From contig CP070776.1 in the NCBI GenBank assembly GCA_020346205.1, forward strand, positions 924,499-941,237: a DNA stretch of 16,739 bases. Reading direction: 5' to 3'. Position numbers and translations under genes: made by a program. Numbering within the stretch: the first letter of the stretch is position 1; the number at the start of each line of letters is the position of its first letter. Under the pieces are notes generated by a model, which did not search any database, was not told the origin of the DNA, and saw only the letters and a list, made by a program, of their open reading frames with translations. This DNA is from Deltaproteobacteria bacterium. Lineage in GTDB: Bacteria; Desulfobacterota; Desulfobulbia; Desulfobulbales; BM004. Below, piece after piece: positions 7,626 through 15,016 of the stretch.

Positions 7626-8741
7626 TTAAGCTGAAAATTCATCTTTCTTTTCTTTTCTTTTTCTGCGCATAGGTGCAGTCGCGATCCTTACCAGGAGATG
7701 TCCTGTGACCACACTTAATCCAGCAATTATAAGAGCAAGGCCAATCTTGTCCAGGTACCTCACTCTGGTGCCGCCAATGGCATAAAAATGATTTACATAG
7801 TAGCTTTCAAGCACTCTGCGCTCCACTTTATGGCGTTCACCTGTCCCATCATCTTTATTGAGGCTGATATAAACCTCTTCAAAAAACGGTGATTGAGGAT
7901 TATGGCATTGTTCGCATTCCCGATTTGCCCCTCCCCTGTTGACGTGATGGACACTTGGTACAAGTTCAACCACTAGCTCTCCGTGAAAAGTCCCGCGAAT
8001 ATCTTTATGACGCAAAAGCAGAACCATATCCTCTAATTCAGATAGATTTATGACTCCATCCTTGTCTTTATCCAGTTTTTCCATGAAAGTGTCATAATCT
8101 GTTTCCAATGCTTCAAGGAGATCTTTCGCACCTAAAAACTTTTTGGAAATCAGGTCGTAGAACCTCAGTGAAATGTATCGCGGAGAATCCGGGGCATGGC
8201 AGACGGCACATTCTACAAAGGCAAAATGTGTTTCCTTCTGCGGCAGCCAGTCATGGAAATTATCGGGGTTGTGACATCTAAGACAGAATTTATTCTCACG
8301 CTCGAATACAGAATCCGCTTCCAAATGAGTAACGAAATGATAGCCATGGCAGGCATAACATGGGATGGTAATACCTTTGCCCCCTGCTTTTTTGTGCACA
8401 CTGTTCAGATATGCTTCACCCTCTTCATCATGGCAGTCGTCACAATTTACCATAGCCAAAGAAGTTGCATGGGGTACATCGTTGTCCCAATTGAGTTCCT
8501 CAATATCTGAATGGCAGTCGATGCAGGTCACGCCGTTAACATTATGTACAGAGAATTTAAAACTGCTGTAATCAATAAACAGATCCTCCTTCATACCCTC
8601 AGACTCACTCCTTTCAAGAGAGTCATCACTGTGGCATTCCATACATTCATCATTCTCGATGGCAAACGCATGGGTTGCAATGAAGCAGGAGCTAAAAAGT
8701 GCTATAAAGACACCGACAGCCAAACAAGTCTTTATTTTCAT
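7626..8741 (-). CDS. 7-heme membrane-anchored cytochrome c with an EF-hand
   Basis: The 371-residue protein has a Sec signal (about 1-27), seven CXXCH motifs (CMECH, CIDCH, CDDCH, CYACH, CLRCH, CAVCH, CEQCH) and one C-terminal helix (about 330-352) followed by a basic cytoplasmic tail. The first five hemes follow the same spacing plan as the opening of each eight-heme unit of the 19-heme cytochrome, so the two are probably paralogous modules. Between hemes six and seven lies a canonical EF-hand loop, residues 224-235 (D-K-D-K-D-G-V-I-N-L-S-E), which implies calcium binding. The gene is directly followed by the four-helix cytochrome b, whose ribosome site overlaps this stop codon; the two probably form a quinol/cytochrome complex. 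The ATG follows AGGAGG (8753-8758) by 11 bases. Phased T-tracts lie about 70-95 bases upstream. Confidence 0.92.
   Translation of the reverse strand: MKIKTCLAVGVFIALFSSCFIATHAFAIENDECMECHSDDSLERSESEGMKEDLFIDYSSFKFSVHNVNGVTCIDCHSDIEELNWDNDVPHATSLAMVNCDDCHDEEGEAYLNSVHKKAGGKGITIPCYACHGYHFVTHLEADSVFERENKFCLRCHNPDNFHDWLPQKETHFAFVECAVCHAPDSPRYISLRFYDLISKKFLGAKDLLEALETDYDTFMEKLDKDKDGVINLSELEDMVLLLRHKDIRGTFHGELVVELVPSVHHVNRGGANRECEQCHNPQSPFFEEVYISLNKDDGTGERHKVERRVLESYYVNHFYAIGGTRVRYLDKIGLALIIAGLSVVTGHLLVRIATAPMRRKRKEKKDEFSA
8037..8072 (-). other. EF-hand calcium loop within the 7-heme cytochrome
   Basis: Residues 224-235 of the 7-heme cytochrome read DKDKDGVINLSE. The ligand positions are ideal for a canonical 12-residue EF-hand: D1, D3, D5, G6, I8 and E12. 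It sits in a roughly 95-residue heme-free insertion between the sixth and seventh hemes. Single periplasmic EF-hands (dockerin- or calerythrin-like) bind calcium in other bacterial proteins; binding here is inferred from the motif. Confidence 0.85.
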
Positions 8742-8810
8742 AATATTGAAGGCCTCCTGTTAATTTTTGTCTTAATTGGCTGGAAATAAACTTAAACTAT
8801 TTACATATAT

Positions 8811-8837
8811 ATTTTTATATATTTTTATATATTTTTT
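8811..8837. repeat. 10-bp phased T-tract repeat, probable intrinsic bend
   Basis: ATTTTTATAT occurs twice in tandem (8811-8820 and 8821-8830), followed by a third T-run (8832-8837). The T5/T6 tracts start every 10 bp, so they fall on one face of the helix, the arrangement known to curve DNA. They lie 70-95 bp upstream of the 7-heme cytochrome start, where a bend or an UP-element-like effect on its promoter is plausible. Confidence 0.6.
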
Positions 8838-9160
8838 CCGAGCAATTCCTATCATATCTGCGATACAGAAATAATGAAAAATTACAAATTTAGTTTATTA
8901 CTAAAGAAAACAGGTGGATGGGTTCAAAATGACACCGCAAATATTCTTCATTTAACTTGAGATGAATTATTAAAGGGATACCAATTCCAAATAATACTCT
9001 GTTTTTATTACAAAATGAATGGTTAATCATTAAAAGGAATTGACGATTTTTGCAAGTATTTTTATTGAGTTACCACTTTGTGGTACTTCCCCGGAAATCG
9101 TTATGATCACTCATTTTCTATGCTCATATACATTATTCAGTAAAAGGAACAGAAACTTTT

Positions 9161-9176
9161 TGTTCAAGAATGAACA
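9161..9176. repeat. Dyad TGTTCA-N4-TGAACA
   Basis: The arms TGTTCA (9161-9166) and TGAACA (9171-9176) are perfect inverses around AGAA, in the spacer upstream of the small protein gene at 9382. A possible regulator site; no family is assigned. Confidence 0.35.
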
Positions 9177-9359
9177 GGTTAGTGAATTTTTGTTTCATAC
9201 TTTTATTATATCTGTTATGGAATGAAACCCCTTTGATCATTGTGAATCGGCTACTGATTTTGTCATAAATTGGTTACATGGAACCTGCCGATTATGTTCA
9301 GCCATCACTTAAATTTTAATAATTGATTAAATAAAACCCTATTCATAAACTGATAAATA

Positions 9360-9372
9360 GCTAACTGTTAGC
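9360..9372. repeat. 13-bp palindrome in the ribosome-site position of the 9382 gene
   Basis: GCTAACTGTTAGC has 6-bp arms around one T and ends 9 bases before the ATG at 9382. That is where a ribosome site would be expected, yet no purine-rich Shine-Dalgarno sequence is seen. The one-base centre means a DNA dyad rather than a hairpin, so an operator near the transcription start is possible. Confidence 0.35.
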
Positions 9373-9381
9373 AGACCCCCC

Positions 9382-9717
9382 ATGGAAGAGAAACCGGAAA
9401 TACCCTTACACACCAAATGGGGCATTAGAATTACAGCGGTTATTATCATTGTTATCACTGCAATGATCATCAAGAACTGTATCGGTTCATTCATGTATGG
9501 TGTTTCGACAGAGGAGAAACAGCAATCAGAGTATTATGAGCTGGGATATTCTCATGGAGCCTATAAAGCACAAGGGATTGAATCTGCCCCAGAGCCTGAG
9601 ACAGAGAACCTTCTCTTACAGAAACTTTACCGCAAGGGATATAGGGATGGATGGGATAGTGTGAAGTCAGATAAGAAGGGAACTGATCCTTCAGGGCCAC
9701 ATAAAAACGGTCAATGA
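9382..9717 (+). CDS. Small single-helix membrane protein, function unknown
   Basis: This 111-residue protein is not recognised. It has one hydrophobic helix (about 14-33) near the N-terminus. The rest is charged and contains two related patches, YYELGYSHGAYKAQG (about 51-65) and LYRKGYRDGWDS (about 82-93), each with a GY..G core. The tail is rich in Lys, Gly and Pro. By topology it is probably inner-membrane with a soluble domain on one side. It stands alone between the divergent 7-heme operon and the convergent NrfD gene, whose stop is 28 bases away. No good ribosome site precedes the ATG, which lowers confidence, but the helix plus repeated motif look like real coding sequence. Confidence 0.6.
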   Translation: MEEKPEIPLHTKWGIRITAVIIIVITAMIIKNCIGSFMYGVSTEEKQQSEYYELGYSHGAYKAQGIESAPEPETENLLLQKLYRKGYRDGWDSVKSDKKGTDPSGPHKNGQ

Positions 9718-9745
9718 CAAAGGGGATTAATAAAGCAAACCAATC

Positions 9746-10918
9746 TTAATAGAAACGGAAAAGCCTCCCCACAAATCTTTCACCCATCAGGAAGCCAAAT
9801 GCAACCAGGGCAAATGCCCCCATAACCACTATAAGTTCCGCACCACTCGGAAAATAGTGAAGAAATTGTGGCAAATCGTTCCAGCCATAAAATTTTGGCA
9901 CTATCTGACCACTAAAAACCAGATCAAAGCGCTGGACATATGCTCCTACCATGGCCATGCAGGATGCCAATGTCATGGCCCAGATGGATTTTGTTTTAGT
10001 TATCAGTAGCAATACAAGTGGCAGAACAAGACCGGTTAAAATTTCAAAACCCCAGAAATTTACAGCCAAAGGTCCATTTATAAGTGCTTGGGCAGCGGCT
10101 ATTCCAGGATCTGGAGTTTCACTGAAGAACATCGTATAAAACCTGGCAATGGTAACCACAAGCACAATCCCTATCATCAGGGTCATAAGTGTTGCAGCTG
10201 TTTCAAGGGCCTTATGTACTTCCCCAACTATACTCTGCTGTCTTAATTTATACGCGAGTACAGTAAAGATGATTACAGCTGCAGTTCCTGACATTACAGC
10301 GGATGCAAGAAAAAGCACAAGAAGTTGAACCCCGAACCATATGGCTGGATCAGCAGCAAGGGTAAATAAACCACCAAGGTTATTATTTGCCCCAACTGCA
10401 GTTACAGCAGCAATAATACCAAATGTTAAAGCCAATCCTTGACTACCCGAAACTAAAAAAGCAAAGCGCAGGAAGAGGCAGCCAGACATTATGCCGTAAA
10501 GAGTCGAAAGCCACCATATGTTAGATGTTAGGTTGGGAGACTTAGCGTTAAGGTATACAAACAACCATGGACTTTCCACACTAAAGGCCAGGAGCATGAA
10601 AGCGGTGACGGTTGTAACAATTGCAAGGTAGACTGCGCGACTTCCCAGGGGCCTTAATGGGGTCACCCCATAGGCATGGCTGATGGCAGCAATCAGGCAC
10701 AATCCTGTGGAGGTGATAGCAAAAAAGGCAAAGGAAGAGGTTAATATTCCCCAGGGCACTTCCCGGGAGATGCCATAGGCAATCTCGTGTCCTGTCATGG
10801 TCGCATAAGAACCGGCTGTCAAACCTGCGATGACAAAAAGGGACAAAAGATGCGTTAACCATTTAATTGCAGGGCTTGCAAGCCGCCCTTCTTCTAAATC
10901 TTCAATTCTGGTTGTCAT
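9746..10918 (-). CDS. NrfD/PsrC-family quinone-site membrane protein
   Basis: This 390-residue polytopic protein has about ten hydrophobic helices and the features of the NrfD family: the REVPWGILTSSFAFFAITSTG opening helix pattern (about 52-72) and the C-terminal PKFYGWNDLPQFLHYFPSGAE stretch (about 341-361) before a last helix. NrfD proteins are membrane subunits that bind menaquinone/menaquinol and pair with a four-cluster Fe-S protein, as in Nrf, Psr, Hmc, Qrc and Dsr complexes. Both expected partners are encoded just upstream: the triheme cytochrome (34 bases away) and the Tat-exported Fe-S protein. No molybdopterin or nitrite reductase subunit is present, so the trio probably forms an electron-transfer module rather than a complete reductase. 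The ribosome site is weak (GG about 9 bases before the ATG). Confidence 0.88.
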   Translation of the reverse strand: MTTRIEDLEEGRLASPAIKWLTHLLSLFVIAGLTAGSYATMTGHEIAYGISREVPWGILTSSFAFFAITSTGLCLIAAISHAYGVTPLRPLGSRAVYLAIVTTVTAFMLLAFSVESPWLFVYLNAKSPNLTSNIWWLSTLYGIMSGCLFLRFAFLVSGSQGLALTFGIIAAVTAVGANNNLGGLFTLAADPAIWFGVQLLVLFLASAVMSGTAAVIIFTVLAYKLRQQSIVGEVHKALETAATLMTLMIGIVLVVTIARFYTMFFSETPDPGIAAAQALINGPLAVNFWGFEILTGLVLPLVLLLITKTKSIWAMTLASCMAMVGAYVQRFDLVFSGQIVPKFYGWNDLPQFLHYFPSGAELIVVMGAFALVAFGFLMGERFVGRLFRFY

Positions 10919-10952
10919 TATTTTACCAAGTAACTTTATAACGCCTTACAGC

Positions 10953-11333
10953 CTATTTGATCCCCAGCTGATATTCCAACAGGTTCCCATGCCCCTGAAC
11001 ACCAATATGACACCAGTTGCACTTCGTATTGACTGAAAAGGCAATAGTGCCATCATGGCATCTGCCGCAATATTTGCCCTGATTAAAAGACTCCATAGTA
11101 AAATCAGCTTTTTCTTGAACTTCACCTGCTTTTTTGACGAATAAATCAGGATGGCAACTTTGACAATTTAATTCTTTTCCCAGGTGAAATTTATGTTCAA
11201 AAATTACAGCCCGAACCGGTTTTGTAAATACAATTGGCCCGCCGCCGTATTCCTGTGCTCCAGCTGCTCCTACAATGCCAGAACAAATAAACAGGAACCC
11301 TAAGCGGGAAAAAATTTTGCGTAATTTGTTCAT
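10953..11333 (-). CDS. Triheme c7-type periplasmic cytochrome
   Basis: This 126-residue protein has a Sec signal peptide (about 1-26, ending AGA before QEY) and three CXXCH motifs (C57-H61, C89-H93, C105-H109). The GGGPIVF...VIFEHKFHLG..LNCQSCHPDLF opening and the KYCGRCHDGTIAF...CNWCH close match the c(7)-type triheme domain known from Desulfobacterota and Geobacter relatives. The histidines in EHKFHLG probably supply distal heme ligands. It is a small soluble electron carrier, here placed between the Fe-S subunit gene and the NrfD gene, and probably receives or donates electrons for that complex. GGAG lies 7 bases before the ATG. The gene order Fe-S, c7, NrfD with spacers of 41 and 34 bases supports one operon. 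Confidence 0.9.
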   Translation of the reverse strand: MNKLRKIFSRLGFLFICSGIVGAAGAQEYGGGPIVFTKPVRAVIFEHKFHLGKELNCQSCHPDLFVKKAGEVQEKADFTMESFNQGKYCGRCHDGTIAFSVNTKCNWCHIGVQGHGNLLEYQLGIK

Positions 11334-11374
11334 TCTTGCTCTCCGGCGGCCCCTACTCTCACTTTATACATATA

Positions 11375-12130
11375 CTATAAATAAAATACATTTGGCATGG
11401 AGCCTGATTCTGGCCTTAAGACCATAATAGTCTGCTCCGGCTTATGGAGTATTTTGTAGAATTCACCATCCTGGTCTGACAAGTCACCAAAAAACAATGC
11501 GCCTGTCGGACATGCTTGGGCACAGGCAGTATTAGTTTCTCCATTATGCAACCGTTTCCGATAACAAAAATCACACTTGTCAACAGATTGGATTTCCCTG
11601 TTATAGTAACGAGCATTATATGGACAAGATGTCATGCATGCCTTACAACCGATACATAATGACTCATTCATCATGACAATGCCATTTTTCTTATCCTTAT
11701 AAGTAGCCTTGGTGGGACAGACGCGAACGCATGGAGGCTTGTTGCATTGATTGCAGAGGACAGGAAGAAATTCGCGAATGAATTTGCTGGACGCAATCCC
11801 AGTTTTTTTACGGTTTAAAATTATGTTTCTAAAACCATATGATGGTACATTGTTTGTTTTATTGCATGCTTCTATACAACGCTCACAATCTATACACTTA
11901 TCAGTATATATTATCATTGAATAGTGTGGCTGGTAAGGATATGTTCCCACAACACTGGAACCAAGCAGTTCGCAACTCACCTTTTGCGTGGGAACAAGAG
12001 AAAGGATCGATCCACCCACAAAAACACCGGTTACTTTAAGGCCAAGACGTAAAAAGCTTCTTCGCTCCTCTAAAGAAACCACTTTGGCATTTTCATGTTT
12101 CATTTCTTGGATATTCTTTAAGCGTTTCAT
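11375..12130 (-). CDS. Tat-exported Fe-S protein with four [4Fe-4S] sites (NrfC/PsrB/DmsB-like)
   Basis: This 251-residue protein begins with a twin-arginine signal, RRSFLRLGL (R23-R24), and a hydrophobic stretch, so it should be exported folded to the periplasm. Sixteen cysteines in four groups (79/82/85/89, 126/129/134/138, 159/162/165/169, 186/189/203/207) give the four-cubane pattern of NrfC, PsrB and DmsB subunits. Such proteins wire an NrfD-type quinone subunit to a periplasmic redox partner. Here the partner is most likely the triheme cytochrome encoded next. It is the first gene of the trio. No convincing ribosome site precedes the ATG at 12130, and an in-frame ATG ten codons on (MKHEN) is an alternative start that keeps the Tat motif. 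The catalytic subunit usual for this family is absent nearby. Confidence 0.9.
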   Translation of the reverse strand: MKRLKNIQEMKHENAKVVSLEERRSFLRLGLKVTGVFVGGSILSLVPTQKVSCELLGSSVVGTYPYQPHYSMIIYTDKCIDCERCIEACNKTNNVPSYGFRNIILNRKKTGIASSKFIREFLPVLCNQCNKPPCVRVCPTKATYKDKKNGIVMMNESLCIGCKACMTSCPYNARYYNREIQSVDKCDFCYRKRLHNGETNTACAQACPTGALFFGDLSDQDGEFYKILHKPEQTIMVLRPESGSMPNVFYL

Positions 12131-12359
12131 TATATATATTAAGTAAAATTCATTCGATTATCGCAGGGAGCATACTATAAAGTGACTAACCAACTGCGGT
12201 CAAGGCTATAATTTTGAATCATTTTCTGCTTATAATTGATATTTTTTATACAGGAACTCATTATTTCAAGCAATACTCTCCCGGTAAGTTTTAAATTAAT
12301 GGTTCCCAAAAAGAAAATTTACCTTTTAGAATTGCCTCATAACAAAAAATGAATTAGCA

Positions 12360-12387
12360 TTCACCATTTTTATGATTGGCGTATAAT
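12360..12387 (+). promoter_or_regulatory. Possible sigma-70 promoter for the activator gene
   Basis: A perfect -10 element TATAAT (12382-12387) is preceded, 16 bases away, by TTCACC (12360-12365), a 4-of-6 match to the -35 consensus. Transcription would start near 12394 and leave a leader of about 150 bases containing the 12426-12449 inverted repeat. Prediction from consensus only. Confidence 0.35.
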
Positions 12388-12425
12388 TTATTTCATTTTT
12401 TTGTTTTTTTTATTGATTGAAAATA

Positions 12426-12449
12426 GAAATTGTACGAATTCACAATTTC
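12426..12449. repeat. 24-bp inverted repeat in front of the activator gene
   Basis: GAAATTGT (12426-12433) and ACAATTTC (12442-12449) are perfect 8-bp inverse arms around an 8-base spacer that itself contains GAATTC. It lies about 95-115 bases upstream of the activator ATG. It could be an operator or a weak leader hairpin; no T run follows directly. Confidence 0.4.
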
Positions 12450-12542
12450 GGGCTGATATTTTTTTCTAAATTTGTTCTTTATGTACTGTTAATATAGCTA
12501 GCGCCATATACAAAAGACCTTACTCTTCAAAGGGAGATATTA

Positions 12543-14357
12543 ATGGACACCCAACATGAACAAACCGATAGGATACTAATTGTTGATGATGAGGAGAGTT
12601 TACGCCTAACCTTTGAAATGCTTTTAAAAAGAGCCGGCTATGGATCTGTTACAGGGGTTTCCAGCTTTGACGATGCCGTGTTTGCTATTGAAAAGGAAAA
12701 TTTTGATCTGATCATTAGTGATATAGTCCTCCAGGGTGCTTCAGGGATTGACCTGCTCAGGCAAGTCAAGGAGATGGGCAAGACCTGTCCCGTAGTCATG
12801 ATAACTGGCTATCCAAACATCGAGACTGCTGCTGAAGCCGTAAGACTCGGTGCATTTGATTATGTACCCAAGCCTGTAAAAAAGGAAGAACTCTTAAAAA
12901 TTGTGGCTCTTGCCCTTGAAAAACAGGAACTACAAAAAGAAAAAAACCGCTTTGAAGAACAACAGGAAAAGAACCGTTATCTTCAGGAGACAATCCTACG
13001 CTCTGTCCGAGAGATAATAATTACGGTAGATACGCATCTGAGAATAGCAGACATGAATGACATGGCCCGGGACTGGGCCCGCTCTTTCCTACCTGAAATT
13101 GCCATAGGAGTAACTCTTCCTACCCTAACCAGCAAGTTAGGACAGGCATTGCTTGACGATGCTGAAAAGGTTTTAAAAGACCGGAATGAAATTAAAATGC
13201 ATCGCCTGGAATGGCAGAAGCCTGATAACAGTTTTGGAGTAATGAGTGTAACTGCAGCGCCTCTACAGGACAGCAAGTCAACTTTCCTGGGTGTTGTTAT
13301 CACAGCCCGTGACCTTACCCATCTTGAAGACCTCGATAAACATGACCAGCGCTCTAATTTTCATCGTTTTGTTGGGAAAAGTCAAACAATGCAGAGAATT
13401 TATGCCCTCATTGAAAGTGTTGGCAAGGTCGACACAACAGTTCTTATCACGGGTGAAAGCGGCACCGGAAAAGAGCTTGTTGCTGAAGCCCTGCATGAAG
13501 AAAGCCCACGCCGAAGTCGTCCGCTGGTGAAAGTTGATTGCACTGCCATACCGGAAGAACTACTGGAAAGTGAACTTTTTGGTCATAAAAAGGGGTCTTT
13601 TACCGGTGCCGATAGGGATCGCCTTGGAAGAATCCTGCAAGCAGACGGAGGCACCCTCTTTCTCGATGAAATAGGTGATATTTCTTCTCGAATGCAGTTA
13701 AGGTTGCTGCGCTTTCTCCAGGAAAGAACATTTTATCCAGTGGGTCAGGACCAACCCATACAGGTTGACGTCCGGGTTATTACCGCAACCAATGCTGATT
13801 TGAAGGAAAAAGTGAGACAGGACCTGTTTCGGGAAGACCTCTACTTCAGGCTCAGGGTAGTCGATATAATTCTTCCTCCCCTGCGTGAACGGAAAGATGA
13901 CATCCCAATCCTGGCCCAACATTTCCTAGCTATTTTTAACGATAGGATGAATAAAAACGTTACCGGCTTTTCCGATTCTGTTATGGAACTGCTTCTCAGC
14001 CATTCTTGGCCAGGTAACATCCGGGAACTGGAACATGTTATCGAGCGGGCTTATGTTCTCTGTACAGGAGATACAATCACCACTGACCACCTGCCGTCTG
14101 AAATACTCGAAGATGAATCTCCCAAGCAACCCTTGCAAGAGCCAGTAATACACTCCCAGCCAACTCAGGTAGAACAAACATCATCATCAACCGGGCTTGA
14201 TTCAGAAAACGAAGTAGAACGAATCCTTGAGGCCCTGAGGCGCACTGCCGGCAATAAAGCTAAGGCTGCCCGTATGCTGGGTATGGATCGAAGCACTCTT
14301 TACCGCAAAATTTCCAGTTATAATATAGATCTATCAAGCTTGGATATCATAAGGTAA
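12543..14357 (+). CDS. Sigma-54-dependent response regulator (receiver-PAS-AAA+-Fis)
   Basis: This 604-residue NtrC-type activator has a receiver domain (about 10-125) with acidic pocket D16/D17, phosphorylation site D60, T88 and K110. A coiled linker (about 126-146) and a PAS-like domain (about 147-262) follow, an uncommon insertion between receiver and ATPase. The AAA+ domain shows Walker A GESGTGKE (304-311), the sigma-54 contact loop as GSFTGA (351-356; usually GAFTGA) and Walker B LFLDE (372-376). A Fis-type helix-turn-helix lies at about 557-592. It should turn on sigma-54 promoters from upstream sites; the consensus promoter and boxes directly downstream (14755-15032) are the obvious target. 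GGGAGA (12532-12537) supports the start. No kinase is adjacent; the three-PAS kinase at 4553-6805 is a candidate partner. Confidence 0.95.
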   Translation: MDTQHEQTDRILIVDDEESLRLTFEMLLKRAGYGSVTGVSSFDDAVFAIEKENFDLIISDIVLQGASGIDLLRQVKEMGKTCPVVMITGYPNIETAAEAVRLGAFDYVPKPVKKEELLKIVALALEKQELQKEKNRFEEQQEKNRYLQETILRSVREIIITVDTHLRIADMNDMARDWARSFLPEIAIGVTLPTLTSKLGQALLDDAEKVLKDRNEIKMHRLEWQKPDNSFGVMSVTAAPLQDSKSTFLGVVITARDLTHLEDLDKHDQRSNFHRFVGKSQTMQRIYALIESVGKVDTTVLITGESGTGKELVAEALHEESPRRSRPLVKVDCTAIPEELLESELFGHKKGSFTGADRDRLGRILQADGGTLFLDEIGDISSRMQLRLLRFLQERTFYPVGQDQPIQVDVRVITATNADLKEKVRQDLFREDLYFRLRVVDIILPPLRERKDDIPILAQHFLAIFNDRMNKNVTGFSDSVMELLLSHSWPGNIRELEHVIERAYVLCTGDTITTDHLPSEILEDESPKQPLQEPVIHSQPTQVEQTSSSTGLDSENEVERILEALRRTAGNKAKAARMLGMDRSTLYRKISSYNIDLSSLDIIR

Positions 14358-14401
14358 GTACAGTTTACCGACTTAACACATCCTATATGAACTTCAGGTG
14401 T

Positions 14402-14428
14402 AAGTGTTTCCTTATCTGTGCAACACTT
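14402..14428. promoter_or_regulatory. AAGTGTT...AACACTT inverted repeat after the activator gene
   Basis: AAGTGTT (14402-14408) faces AACACTT (14422-14428). The right half, TGCAACACTT (14419-14428), is an exact copy of the box seen at 4079, 4100, 14755 and 14769. It lies 45-70 bases after the activator stop. It may be another regulator site or, with its TTTT end, a weak terminator hairpin for the activator gene. Confidence 0.45.
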
Positions 14429-14653
14429 TTAGGGTATATTTCAAACTGACATTGCTATGCTGTCATATAACATTTTGAAATTATAAGGTTTATTCTGATC
14501 ACAGATCATGATATAAATAAATTCATTAAATACTATGTGTATCTTTTTTTCCTGATATATAAAGTGTGGCACGAACATACCTACCAATAGTTTCTCTCAT
14601 TTTATATCCTCATAACCAACTAGAAATATTAATATTTTTTACATTATGAGCTA

Positions 14654-14681
14654 AATATACATCAGGCTCTTCATGTATATT
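14654..14681. repeat. Inverted repeat with 9-bp arms
   Basis: AATATACAT (14654-14662) and ATGTATATT (14673-14681) are perfect inverses around a 10-base spacer, CAGGCTCTTC. It lies about 75 bp upstream of the boxed palindromes and 340 bp upstream of the sigma-54 promoter. A second regulator site is possible; no family is recognised. Confidence 0.4.
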
Positions 14682-14754
14682 ATCTTTCCAATAAAGAAGT
14701 CAATTTCTGTCCATAATTAATTGAAATTAAACAAAAAAAATACAATTGCGACAC

Positions 14755-14786
14755 AAGTGTTGCAACACAAGTGTTGCATCCAACAC
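14755..14786 (+). promoter_or_regulatory. Clustered GTGTTGCAACAC palindromes, candidate upstream activator sites
   Basis: AAGTGTTGCA occurs at 14755-14764 and 14769-14778. The first is part of the perfect 12-bp palindrome GTGTTGCAACAC (14757-14768). The second forms GTGTTG-CATC-CAACAC (14771-14786). They lie about 230-260 bp upstream of the sigma-54 promoter at 15017, a typical distance for sites bound by NtrC-type activators, and the gene for such an activator is the next one upstream. Confidence 0.75.
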
Positions 14787-15016
14787 TCTATACTACACGC
14801 AAATAATAAACATTCTCAAAACCAATTTTGAGAGGATTTGCATATACACTTTGGATGTTGATAATTTTCAATTATCCATCCCAGCTTCAACCCGAAACAC
14901 ATATTCCTATCTCCTTGTTATAAAACAATAAATACAGATAGACTGGACACAGAAATTCAAAATTAATCATGTGAAATCACAAAAAATATTTTTTTAAAAT
15001 TATTGATTTATTTTTA

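Larger units (their letters stand above)
8742..9381. other. 640-bp AT-rich divergent intergenic region
   Basis: This region lies between the divergent starts of the 7-heme cytochrome and the small protein at 9382. It contains phased T-tracts near the cytochrome gene, a dyad at 9161-9176 and another at 9360-9372. The one short reading frame (9040-9225) has no ribosome site and no recognisable protein pattern, and I treat it as non-coding. No AAGTGTTGCA box and no sigma-54 promoter is seen. Confidence 0.55.
12131..12542. other. Divergent intergenic region between Fe-S and activator genes
   Basis: About 410 bases of AT-rich sequence separate the minus-strand Fe-S gene from the plus-strand activator. 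It contains a possible sigma-70 promoter (12360-12387) and an inverted repeat (12426-12449). I find no AAGTGTTGCA box and no sigma-54 promoter on either strand. Confidence 0.5.

Noticed and set aside
9040..9225. 61-codon plus-strand frame in the 640-bp spacer
   Set aside because: No ribosome site, biased AT-rich composition, and a dyad inside it; probably chance.
14746..14931. 61-codon plus-strand frame upstream of the Hmc-like operon
   Set aside because: It overlaps the palindromic box cluster, has no ribosome site and no recognisable pattern.
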